DNA of 64,000 bases. Source: CAVUAT01 sp963848045. GTDB taxonomy: Bacteria > Actinomycetota > Thermoleophilia > Solirubrobacterales > 70-9. The notes below the pieces were generated by a model, which made no database searches, was not told the DNA's origin, and worked only from the letters and a program-made list of their open reading frames with translations. Where the stretch lies: the NCBI GenBank assembly GCA_963848045.1, contig CAWKCC010000001.1, positions 372,001 through 436,000 on the forward strand, given 5' to 3'. The translations under genes were made by a program, and so were the position numbers. Below are positions 24,291 through 34,872 of this stretch, piece after piece. Each line of letters begins with the position of its first letter. The first letter of the stretch is position 1.

Positions 24291-26302
24291 TGCACGCCGC
24301 GCATCAGGTAGGCGAAGGCGACCCCCTCGGTCGAGAGCTCCTCGTCCTTGCTCGGCTTCTCGCCCTTCTTCTCCTCGCCCTTGGCCGCCTTCGACTCGGG
24401 GAAGAGCTTGTAGGCCGTGTTGAGGATCGCGTCCGAGGCCTTCGGGGCGACCGTGTAGAGCAGCTCGCCGAAGTTGCCGAGGCGCGTGGCGACCTTCTTC
24501 GGCTTGCGGATCATGGCGTCGCAGATCATGTCCGCCGCCTCCTCGGGGGTGATCGTCGGGAAGGCGTCGTACATCTTCGTTGGCGCGATCATCGGGGTCC
24601 GCACCAGCGGCATGTGGATGGTGGTGATGCTGACGTTGTCGTCGACCATCTCGCTGGCCGCGCAGCGCGACCATGCGTCAAGGGCGGCCTTCGACGCGAC
24701 ATAGGCCGAGAACCGCGGCGTGTTGGTCTGCACGCCGATCGAGCTGACGTTGATGATCTGGCCGCCCTTCTTGGAGCCCTTGCCACCCTTCTTTCGCATC
24801 GCGGGGAGCAGGCTGAGGATCAGCCGCAGGGAACCGAAGTAGTTGAGCTGCATCGTCCGCTCGTAGTCGTGGAAGCGGTCGTAGGAGAGGGCGATCGACC
24901 GCCGGATCGAGCGGCCCGCGTTGTTGACCAGGATGTCCACCTTCTTGTGCTCGGCGAGCACCTCCTCGGCCATCCTCTCGACGTCCTCGATGTCGGCGAG
25001 ATCACAGCGATGGATGTGCGCATCCCCCCCGGCCGCCTCGATCTCGTCTCTGGTCGCCTCGAGCTTCTCGGGCGTGCGCGCAACCAGCAGCACCGTGGCT
25101 CCCGCGGCGGCGCACTTGATCGCGGCCGCCTTGCCGATCCCCGACGAGGCGCCGGTGATCATCACCACCTTGCCGCCGATCGCGCCCGAGAGCGAGCGGT
25201 CCTTGAACAGATCGGGGTCGAGATTGCGCTCCCAATAGTCCCAGAGCCGGTCCGCATAGCTCTGCAGCGGCGGCACCGAGATATCGGTGCCCTCCAGCGC
25301 CCGCTGCGTGTTGGTGGAGTCGAAGGAGGTCGGGTAGTTGATGTAGACGAGCACCGAGCGCGGGATGCCGAGGTCGGCCAGCACCTGGTCGGAGATCCGC
25401 TTCACCGGCGGCAGCATCTGCACCCCTGAGCGGACCTGCTTGGGAACCACGTCGAGCATCTTCGAGTCGATCCGCATCACCGCCTCCGGCGCGTGGGCGG
25501 AGTGAGCGAACAGGTTGAGGATCTGTCCGGCGTGCAGGGGGTTGGGATCGGTCAGGTGGAAGACCTTGCCGTCGAGTCCGTCCTGGTGTGCGATGTGATC
25601 CATCGCCTTGGCGACGAAGTCCACGGGCACCAGGTTGATCTCTCGCCCCTCGATGCCGATCCCCGGCACCCAGGCCGGCAGCAGGTTGCGGACCCTCTGC
25701 AGCAGCTTGAAGAAGTAGTAGGGGCCGTCCACCTTGTCCATCTCGCCGGTCTCTGAGTTGCCGACGACGATGCCCGGCCGGTAGATCCGCCACGGGATCT
25801 CCGCCTCGTCTCGCACCACGGCCTCGGACTCGTGCTTGGTCTGGAAGTAGGGGTGGTTCTCGACGTCGTAGGCCTCGTCGAACATCTCCTCGGTGAAGGT
25901 CCCCTTGTAAAGGCCCGCCGCGGCGATCGAGCTGACCATGTGGAAGCGCTCGGCCTCCAAGGCCTCGGCGAGCCGCACGGCCTCACGGGTCCCCTCCACG
26001 TTCGCGACGCGCTGGCTCTCGGCGTCGGCGGTCATGTCGTAGATCGCGGCGAGGTGGAAGAACTCGTCGATCTTCCCCTTCAGCTCGGGGATCTGGTCCT
26101 CACAGCCGAGCTTCTCCTGGGAGAGGTCGCCGATCACGGGGACGATCCGGTCCTCATCGGCGCCCCAGCGCGAGCGCAGCTCCTCGAGCCTCCCCCTCGA
26201 ACCCTCGCGCACGAGCACGTAGATCGTGCCCTCCCGCTTCAGCAGCTGCTCGACCAGGTTGCGGCCGATGAAGCCGGTCGCGCCAGTGACGAAGTAGCTC
26301 AT
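24284..26302 (-). CDS. Two-domain fatty acyl-CoA reductase (extended SDR + Acr1-like SDR)
   Basis: 672 residues. Residues 1-about 370 form an extended SDR/NAD_binding_4 domain (VTGATGFIGRN; active Ser in MVSSIAAAG; YFQTK as YxxxK). Residues about 385-640 form a classical SDR (ITGASSGIGK, NNAG, NVSSIG, AYVASKAAL) similar to Acr1 acyl-CoA reductase. The same two-domain layout and length occur in Marinobacter alcohol-forming acyl-CoA reductases, so reduction of acyl-CoA to fatty alcohol with NADPH is predicted. Both catalytic sets look intact. The ATG at 26302 has GGAGAGGTGAA just upstream; upstream in-frame sequence to 26515 is non-coding noise. The stop overlaps the start region of the AGPS-like gene, linking fatty-alcohol supply to an alcohol-using enzyme. 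Confidence 0.85.
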   Translation of the reverse strand: MSYFVTGATGFIGRNLVEQLLKREGTIYVLVREGSRGRLEELRSRWGADEDRIVPVIGDLSQEKLGCEDQIPELKGKIDEFFHLAAIYDMTADAESQRVANVEGTREAVRLAEALEAERFHMVSSIAAAGLYKGTFTEEMFDEAYDVENHPYFQTKHESEAVVRDEAEIPWRIYRPGIVVGNSETGEMDKVDGPYYFFKLLQRVRNLLPAWVPGIGIEGREINLVPVDFVAKAMDHIAHQDGLDGKVFHLTDPNPLHAGQILNLFAHSAHAPEAVMRIDSKMLDVVPKQVRSGVQMLPPVKRISDQVLADLGIPRSVLVYINYPTSFDSTNTQRALEGTDISVPPLQSYADRLWDYWERNLDPDLFKDRSLSGAIGGKVVMITGASSGIGKAAAIKCAAAGATVLLVARTPEKLEATRDEIEAAGGDAHIHRCDLADIEDVERMAEEVLAEHKKVDILVNNAGRSIRRSIALSYDRFHDYERTMQLNYFGSLRLILSLLPAMRKKGGKGSKKGGQIINVSSIGVQTNTPRFSAYVASKAALDAWSRCAASEMVDDNVSITTIHMPLVRTPMIAPTKMYDAFPTITPEEAADMICDAMIRKPKKVATRLGNFGELLYTVAPKASDAILNTAYKLFPESKAAKGEEKKGEKPSKDEELSTEGVAFAYLMRGVHW

Positions 26303-26412
26303 TTCACCTCTCCTCGAAGATCGCGGACTGAGCCGCAACCTATCGCCCCGCGTAAACGATCGCAAAGCCCGGCCGCGGACCGCCCGGGGCGGCGGCGCGC
26401 AATAATCGACCC

Positions 26413-26694
26413 GTGGCCCTGTTCGACCCAAGCGCCCGCCCGGACCCGGAGCGTGAGGAGCGCCTGCGAGCGAGCGCGGCCAGGGTCGAGATTCGCCCGA
26501 GCACCCGCACCGCACACCTCGCGGTGCGCTCGCTGGCCTGCCCGGAGTGCGACGTTCCGATCAGGCTCAGCTCGCCGGCGCGCTGGGATGAGAGCCTGGC
26601 CTGCGCCTTCTGCGAGGCGGAGGCACCCACCCGGGAGTTCGTGCGCGAGCGGGGCTGGCCCCAGGTGAATCTGGTCGCCCGGCTGAGCTCCTGA
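26413..26694 (+). CDS. Small zinc-ribbon-like protein
   Basis: 93 residues. Two CxxC pairs, CPEC (about 43-46) and CAFC (about 64-67), can bind one zinc; the rest is charged. Start is GTG 26413, six bases after AATAAT, close to the leaderless pattern. It lies between the divergent acyl-CoA reductase gene and the 2-oxoglutarate dehydrogenase gene, 23 bases before the latter. Function unknown; it might be a regulator or accessory protein. Confidence 0.6.
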   Translation: MALFDPSARPDPEREERLRASAARVEIRPSTRTAHLAVRSLACPECDVPIRLSSPARWDESLACAFCEAEAPTREFVRERGWPQVNLVARLSS

Positions 26695-26717
26695 ACGTCA
26701 TAGAGTTGTAGGCAGGC

Positions 26718-29700
26718 ATGGAAGCAGCAGCGATGGTCCAGGTCCTGATGCCCGAGATGGGCGAGTCCGTGACGGAGGGAACCGTCTTGGAGTGGCTGGT
26801 CGCCGAGGGCGACCCGGTCGAGGAGGGGCAGACCATCGTCGAGGTCTCGACCGACAAGGTCGACGCCGAGGTGCCGGCGCCCGCCGGCGGCGCCATCGCC
26901 AGGATCCTGGTCGGGCCCGACGAGACGATCGCGGTCGGCGAGCCCCTCGCAGAGATCGACCCCGACGGCGCCCCCCGCACCGCCGCGGCCTCCGCGGACA
27001 ACGGGGGCACAAGCGCCACAGAGGAGTCCGCCCCTCCCCCGTCGCAGGGCGCGCCGGTCGATTCCGAACCCGGCGGCGCCGGCGCCGAGGGCGAAGCGGC
27101 CGCCGCTGGTGCGCCGGCGGACGTCGATGGGGGTCCGGCAGGCGAACCCGAGGGCGTTGGCGAAGATGTCGCCGTGCTGATGCCCGAGATGGGCGAGTCG
27201 GTGACGGAGGGAACCGTCTTGGAGTGGCTGGTCGCCGAGGGCGACCCGGTCGAGGAGGGACAGACCATCGTCGAGGTCTCCACCGACAAGGTCGACGCCG
27301 AGGTCCCGGCCACTCACGCTGGAACCATCACCGAGATCCACGTCGGCCCCGACGAGACGATCGCGGTCGGCAGCCCCCTGGCCACCATCTCCAGGGCCGC
27401 CGCCTCCGCTTCGCGTCCGGGGCCGGCCGCCGGCGACGCGGGCGTTGGAGATGCTGAGGCTCGGCTCGAGAGCGCCGGCGAAACGGCCGCCACCGCGGCC
27501 CCATCCTCAGGCGCGGCCGGCCATGGCGACGGAAGGGCCACACCTGTCGCCCGCCGTGCGGCGGCGGCCAACAGCGTCGATCTGGCGACGGTGAAGGGCT
27601 CAGGCCCGGGCGGCAAGGTGACCAAGGCCGACGTGCTGGAGGCGAACGGCAAACCCATGGAGACCGCCACGGCGGCGCCCGCACCCGGCGGCGCGGAGGC
27701 TGGAATCGCAGATCGCGCGCAGCCGCTGCGCGGCCCCGCCGCGATGCTGGCCAAGGCGATGGACGAGAGCCGCTCGATCCCGACGGCCACCTCGTTCCGC
27801 ACGCTGGCGGTCGACACGCTGGACGCCAAGCGCAAGGCCCTGAACAGCGTGCTCAACGAGCGCGGCATGAAGATCAGCTTCACCCACCTGATCGCCTGGG
27901 CGATTGTCAGAGCCGCCCGCGAGTGGCCGGTGATGGCGCGCCACTTCGAGGAGCGCGGCGGCAAGCCGAACGTGATCGAGCCCGGCTCGATCAATCTCGG
28001 GATCGCGGTCGACGTCGAGCGCAAGGGCTCGCGCAGCCTGATGGTGCCCTGCATCAGGGGCGCCGACGCCCTCGACTTCCGCGGCTTCCACGCCTACTAC
28101 GAGGAGCTGATCACCAAGACCCGCGAGAACAAGCTGACCGCGGACGACTTCCAAGACACCAACATCACGCTCACCAACCCTGGTGGCATCGGCACCGTCG
28201 CCTCGGTCCCCCGCCTGATGACGGGCCAGGGCACGATCATCGCCATCGGGTCGCTCGCCTACCCCGTCGAGTGGGCGCATGCCCCGGCCGAGAAGGTCAA
28301 GGCGCTCGGCGTCTCCAAGGTGATGACCGCCACCTCCACCTACGACCACCGTGTGATCCAGGGAGCCGAGTCGGGCTCGTTCCTGCGCCGGATCGATGAG
28401 CTGCTGAAGGGGGACGACGAGTTCTACGAGTCGGTGGCCCGCGACCTGGGGATCGACGAGGCAACCGTCACCGGTGCTCACGCCGCGGCCAGCTCGTCGC
28501 AGCCGCTGGCTGTGGCCACCGCCCCGGCCGCCGCTCCCGGCGCCGGGCCCGACCCGGAGCTGCTGCAGGCGGTGCAGGCCGCCACCTCGCTGCTGAAGGC
28601 CTACCGCACCCATGGTCATCTCGCCGCACGCCTGGATCCGCTCGGTTCTGAGCCCAAGGGAGACCCGGCGATCCAACCCGAGACGCTCAACCTGACCCCC
28701 GAGATCATGAGCCGGATTCCCGCCGACGTCCTGCGCGTCGGTGTAGAGGGCGAGACGCTGCTCGACGCGCTGCCCTGGATGCAGGACGCCTACTGCGGCC
28801 CGCTCGGGTACCAGCTCGAACACCTCTCCTCGCACCAGCAGCGCATGTGGCTGCGCGAGATGATCGAGACCGGCTGGCACCGCAAGCCGCTGGAGCCCGA
28901 TGAGAAGCGGGCCCTGCTCGACCGGTTGATCCAGGTCTTCGGCTTCGAGCGCTACGTGGAGAAGGCCTACCTGGGACAGAAGATGTTCTCGATCGAGGGG
29001 CTGGACGCGGTGGTGCCGATGCTCGACGAGGTCTTCGAGATGGCCCATTCCGAGGGGGCCCGGGAGGTCGTGATCGGCATGGCCCACCGCGGCCGCCTCA
29101 GCGTGCTCGCTCACAACATCGGCCGGGACGCCAATGCGATCCTCGCCGAGTTCGAGGGCGCGAAGGCGATCGAGACGGTCAAGGCCGTCGCCGCGATCCC
29201 GACAGGGGGCACCGGCGACGTCAAGTACCACTACGGCCACAACGGCACCTACCGCACCCGGGACGGTGAGCAGATCGGCGTCCGGCTCTATCCCAACCCG
29301 AGCCACCTCGAGTTCGTCGACCCGGTCGTGGAGGGGGCAGCGCGCGCGGCGCAGACGAAGCGGGAGAACTCGACGCTCGAGCACGACCCCTCGGCGGCGG
29401 TGCCGGTGCTGCTGCACGGGGATGGAGCGTTCCCGGGCCAGGGCGTGGTCGCCGAGACCCTCAACCTGCAATCGCTTGCCGGCTACAGCACGGGCGGCAC
29501 GATCCACATCATCCAGGACAACCAGATCGGCTTCACCACCGAGCCGCAGGAAGGGCGCTCGACGCCGTACGCGTCCGACATGGCGAAGGGCTTCAACGTG
29601 CCGATCATCCACGTCAACGCCGACCACCCCGAGGCGTGCCTGGGTGCCGTGCGCCTCGCGATGGGCTACCGGGAGCGCTGGGGCCGCGACGTCGTCATCG

Positions 29701-31172
29701 ACCTGATCGGCTACCGGCGCTTCGGTCACAACGAGACCGACGAGCCGGCCTACACCCAGCCGCTGATGGCCGCCAGGATCAAGGAGCACCCCCCGGTCTC
29801 GCAGCTCTACGCCGAAACCCTGATCAAGGAGGGCATAGTCACCCCCGAGGAGATCGAGGCGCGAACCCAGGAGGTGCAGGCCGGCCTCAAACAGGGCCAC
29901 GAGACCCTGCGCGAGATGATCGATGCCGGCGACTTCGAGGACCCGACGGCCACCAGCACCGGCGAGCTGGATCGGACCCGCAGCCCCAGCGTCGACACCG
30001 CGATCGACGAGCGGCAGGTGCGGACGCTGAACGAGGAGCTGCTGCGCGTGCCCGACAGCTTCACGATCCACCGCAAGCTGCGAAAGCCGCTCGGCAAGCG
30101 CATCGAGGCCCTCGAGAGCGGCGGCATCGAGTTCGGGCAGGCCGAAGCGCTCGCGCTCGCCGCCCTGCTTACCGACGGCGTCCACGTTCGCCTCACCGGC
30201 CAGGACACCGAGCGGGGGACCTTCTCGAACCGGCACCTGGTGCTGCACGACGAGAAGACCGGGCTTCGCTATGCGCCGATCCAGAACCTGCCCGGGGCGA
30301 AGGCGCCGATGGAGCTGCACAACAGCCCGCTCTCGGAGATCGCCTGCCTGGGCTTCGAGTACGGCTACTCGGCCGCCTCGCCCGACAGCCTCGTGCTCTG
30401 GGAGGCCCAGTTCGGCGACTTCGGCAACTCGGCCCAGGTGATCATCGACAGCTTCATCGTCTCGGCCGAGGCCAAGTGGGGGCAGATCTCCCGGCTGACC
30501 CTGCTGCTCCCGCACGGCTACGAGGGAGCCGGCCCCGAGCACTCGAGCGCCAGGATCGAGCGCTTCATCCAACTCGCGGCCGAGGGGAACATCCGCATCG
30601 CCAACCCGACCACCGCCGCGCAGTACTTCCACCTGCTTCGCCGCCAAGCCCTGATCGCCAAGGCGAGGCCGCTGGTGGTATTCACCCCCAAGGGCCTGCT
30701 GCGACTGCCGGCAGCGAGCTCGACGCTCGAGGACCTCACGACCGGCTCCTTCGAGTTCGTCCTCGACGACCCCACGGCCGCCGGGCGCAAGGAGCAAGTT
30801 GAGCGCCTGGTGCTGTGCAGCGGCAAGCTCTACTACGACATTGACTCCGCCCCCAAGCGCGCCGAGTCCGAGGGCGTCGCGGTCGCCAGGGTCGAGCTGC
30901 TCTACCCCTTCGCCAAGGAGCAGCTGACAGAGCTGATCGCCTCCTACCCCAGCCTGAAGCAGATCGTCTGGGCCCAGGAGGAGCCGAGGAACATGGGTGC
31001 CTGGTCGGTGATGCAGAGACGCATGCCCGAGCTGCTGGCCGAGGGCGTCGAGCTCGGCTATGTCGGCAGGCCGCCGCGGGCCAGTCCCGGGGAGGGGTAC
31101 GCGGCAGCCCACAGCAGCGAGCAGGAGAGGATCGTGCTCACCTCGCTGATGGGCAAGGCCGACCCCGCCTAG
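26718..31172 (+). CDS. kgd: Giant 2-oxoglutarate dehydrogenase: lipoyl-lipoyl-PSBD-E2-E1 fusion
   Basis: 1484 residues in one chain. Order: lipoyl domain 1 (about 7-82, lipoyl-Lys47 in STDKVDAE), Ala/Gly/Pro linker, lipoyl domain 2 (about 151-227, Lys191), linker, peripheral subunit-binding domain (about 272-308, VARRAAAANSVDLATVKGSG), succinyltransferase E2 core (about 330-590, catalytic His544 in STYDHRVIQG), then thiamine-diphosphate E1 (about 614-1484; GMAHRGRLSVLAHN, HGDGAFPGQGVV, DNQIGFTT). It should carry out decarboxylation of 2-oxoglutarate and succinyl transfer to CoA, needing only E3. Mycobacterial Kgd and corynebacterial OdhA share the E2-E1 fusion but lack lipoyl domains and borrow them from pyruvate dehydrogenase; here they are built in. 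No frameshift is seen. ATG 26718 is used; ATG 26733 is also possible. Confidence 0.93.
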   Translation: MEAAAMVQVLMPEMGESVTEGTVLEWLVAEGDPVEEGQTIVEVSTDKVDAEVPAPAGGAIARILVGPDETIAVGEPLAEIDPDGAPRTAAASADNGGTSATEESAPPPSQGAPVDSEPGGAGAEGEAAAAGAPADVDGGPAGEPEGVGEDVAVLMPEMGESVTEGTVLEWLVAEGDPVEEGQTIVEVSTDKVDAEVPATHAGTITEIHVGPDETIAVGSPLATISRAAASASRPGPAAGDAGVGDAEARLESAGETAATAAPSSGAAGHGDGRATPVARRAAAANSVDLATVKGSGPGGKVTKADVLEANGKPMETATAAPAPGGAEAGIADRAQPLRGPAAMLAKAMDESRSIPTATSFRTLAVDTLDAKRKALNSVLNERGMKISFTHLIAWAIVRAAREWPVMARHFEERGGKPNVIEPGSINLGIAVDVERKGSRSLMVPCIRGADALDFRGFHAYYEELITKTRENKLTADDFQDTNITLTNPGGIGTVASVPRLMTGQGTIIAIGSLAYPVEWAHAPAEKVKALGVSKVMTATSTYDHRVIQGAESGSFLRRIDELLKGDDEFYESVARDLGIDEATVTGAHAAASSSQPLAVATAPAAAPGAGPDPELLQAVQAATSLLKAYRTHGHLAARLDPLGSEPKGDPAIQPETLNLTPEIMSRIPADVLRVGVEGETLLDALPWMQDAYCGPLGYQLEHLSSHQQRMWLREMIETGWHRKPLEPDEKRALLDRLIQVFGFERYVEKAYLGQKMFSIEGLDAVVPMLDEVFEMAHSEGAREVVIGMAHRGRLSVLAHNIGRDANAILAEFEGAKAIETVKAVAAIPTGGTGDVKYHYGHNGTYRTRDGEQIGVRLYPNPSHLEFVDPVVEGAARAAQTKRENSTLEHDPSAAVPVLLHGDGAFPGQGVVAETLNLQSLAGYSTGGTIHIIQDNQIGFTTEPQEGRSTPYASDMAKGFNVPIIHVNADHPEACLGAVRLAMGYRERWGRDVVIDLIGYRRFGHNETDEPAYTQPLMAARIKEHPPVSQLYAETLIKEGIVTPEEIEARTQEVQAGLKQGHETLREMIDAGDFEDPTATSTGELDRTRSPSVDTAIDERQVRTLNEELLRVPDSFTIHRKLRKPLGKRIEALESGGIEFGQAEALALAALLTDGVHVRLTGQDTERGTFSNRHLVLHDEKTGLRYAPIQNLPGAKAPMELHNSPLSEIACLGFEYGYSAASPDSLVLWEAQFGDFGNSAQVIIDSFIVSAEAKWGQISRLTLLLPHGYEGAGPEHSSARIERFIQLAAEGNIRIANPTTAAQYFHLLRRQALIAKARPLVVFTPKGLLRLPAASSTLEDLTTGSFEFVLDDPTAAGRKEQVERLVLCSGKLYYDIDSAPKRAESEGVAVARVELLYPFAKEQLTELIASYPSLKQIVWAQEEPRNMGAWSVMQRRMPELLAEGVELGYVGRPPRASPGEGYAAAHSSEQERIVLTSLMGKADPA
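26745..27310 (+). repeat. Duplicated lipoyl-domain coding segment (two 134-bp copies, offset 432 bp)
   Basis: Bases 26745-26878 and 27177-27310 differ at only about four positions by eye, all silent or near-silent. The similarity drops after the DKVDAEVP codons but resumes at CCCGACGAGACGATCGCGGT. This points to a recent duplication or gene conversion inside the gene. Confidence 0.85.
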
Positions 31173-31208
31173 CCGGCGCCCGCGGCCCAACGGCCGCCCG
31201 GTCCCCGC

Positions 31209-31214
31209 TAGCGT
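31209..31214 (+). promoter_or_regulatory. Leaderless -10 element before the DUF3817 gene
   Basis: TAGCGT is followed by seven bases and ATG 31222. It argues against a GTG at 31213 as the start. Confidence 0.5.
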
Positions 31215-31221
31215 GAGCACG

Positions 31222-31566
31222 ATGGAGAGCGCCTCTCGCTCGCCGCTGGCGCGCCCCGTGCCCGGGCGCCTCTTCGGTTGGGTCAAGCTCGCTTCCTGGC
31301 TGGAGCTGGGGCTGTTCGCAGCGCTGCTCGTCTTCTGGCTGCTCCCCGGCTTCGAGCGCGAGACCTTCATCTTCGGGATGGGCCACGGGATCGGCTACAT
31401 CGCGCTCTGCATGCTGATCCTGTTCACGGTGGTTCGCCGCGAGGCGCCGTGGCCGCTGCTCGCCGCCACTCTCACCCCGGTCGGCCCGGTCGGCAGCGTC
31501 GCGGGAGTGGAGCTGATCGAGCGGCGCGGGTGGGGTATTGACACCGGCCCCGCAAAACGTGGATAA
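31222..31566 (+). CDS. DUF3817 membrane protein
   Basis: 114 residues with three hydrophobic segments (about 22-45, 52-70, 78-95). The features GWVKLASWLELGLFAALL, GMGHGIGYIALCML with conserved His, and the C-terminal TPVGPVGSVAGVELIERRG match DUF3817 proteins. Function unknown. Start at ATG 31222 from the leaderless box. It follows the large dehydrogenase by 49 bases. Its 3' end overlaps a strong sigma70-like promoter (31538-31567) that fires downstream. Confidence 0.8.
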   Translation: MESASRSPLARPVPGRLFGWVKLASWLELGLFAALLVFWLLPGFERETFIFGMGHGIGYIALCMLILFTVVRREAPWPLLAATLTPVGPVGSVAGVELIERRGWGIDTGPAKRG

Positions 31567-31567
31567 T
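31538..31567 (+). promoter_or_regulatory. Strong sigma70-type promoter at the end of the DUF3817 gene
   Basis: TTGACA (31538-31543), 18-base spacer, GATAAT (31562-31567). It is the best consensus promoter in the window, yet no recognised gene lies downstream on this strand, only a short ORF with a good ribosome site and the 74-bp repeats. Confidence 0.55.
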
Positions 31568-31589
31568 CATCCGGCGGGGGAGGATCAAC

Positions 31590-31637
31590 ATGAACCTTCA
31601 AAGCTCGTCCCCGGGTCAGTCCCGCCTCCGGGGATGA
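31590..31637 (+). CDS. Possible 15-codon peptide with strong ribosome-binding site
   Basis: ATG 31590 is preceded by GGGGGAGG (31576-31583) and follows the strong promoter by about 15 bases. The frame encodes MNLQSSSPGQSRLRG and stops at TGA 31635-31637, which overlaps an ATG (31634) opening a second frame of about 55 codons into the repeat array. Could be a small protein, a leader, or chance. Confidence 0.3.
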   Translation: MNLQSSSPGQSRLRG

Positions 31638-31746
31638 TCGCGTCGGAAATCCCTCCCTGGCTACCGACGCGCAGGCGTGGTGCGGGCCGCGTGGACCCCC
31701 TGCCTCCCGCGGCCCCGCCACGCCACCTGCGTCAACCTGCGTCAGC

Positions 31747-32000
31747 CTGCATCTCCTCGGGCTTCGCCCTGCGGGGATGCAGGGTTGCGACGCGAACGTG
31801 AGGGATGCTGAGGGATCAAACTGCGCCTTCTCGGGCTTCGCCCTGCGGGGATGCAGGGTTGCGACGCGAACGTGAGGGATGCTGAGGGATCAAACTGCGT
31901 CTCCTCGGGCTTCGCCCTGCGGGGATGCAGGGTTGCGACGCGAACGTGAGGGATGCTGAGGGATCAAACTGCGTCTTCTCGGGCTTCGCCCTGCGCGGGG
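31747..32000. repeat. 74-bp tandem repeat array, 3.3 copies, with internal hairpin
   Basis: Copies start at about 31758, 31832, 31906 and 31980 (period 74), differing at one or two bases; the last is cut after about 16 bases. Each contains CGGGCTTCGCCCTG, a small GGGC/GCCC hairpin, followed by GATGCAGGGTTGCGACGCG. The period is not a multiple of three, so it is unlikely to be coding. It fills most of the 451-base gap between the DUF3817 gene and aconitase, which face each other, so a role in transcript ending for both strands is possible. Confidence 0.85.
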
Positions 32001-32017
32001 TTGCGGAGGAGACTGGG

Positions 32018-34816
<2,799 letters not shown>

Positions 34817-34822
34817 GGCCTC

Positions 34823-34828
34823 AGTCTA
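34823..34828 (-). promoter_or_regulatory. Leaderless -10 element before aconitase
   Basis: TAGACT on the minus strand, six bases before the GTG at 34816. Confidence 0.55.
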
Positions 34829-34872
34829 TTTGGGGCGCGCTGTGGCGCGGGAGCGCCGGCACGCCGGGGGCG

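Noticed and set aside
27600..31370. A 1256-codon open frame antisense to the 2-oxoglutarate dehydrogenase gene
   Set aside because: It mirrors the codon bias of the real gene, is rich in Arg/Gly/His/Leu without any domain, and the opposite strand encodes a full set of enzyme motifs.
31747..32000. The 74-bp repeats as a CRISPR array
   Set aside because: There are no variable spacers; whole units repeat head to tail, and no cas gene is present.
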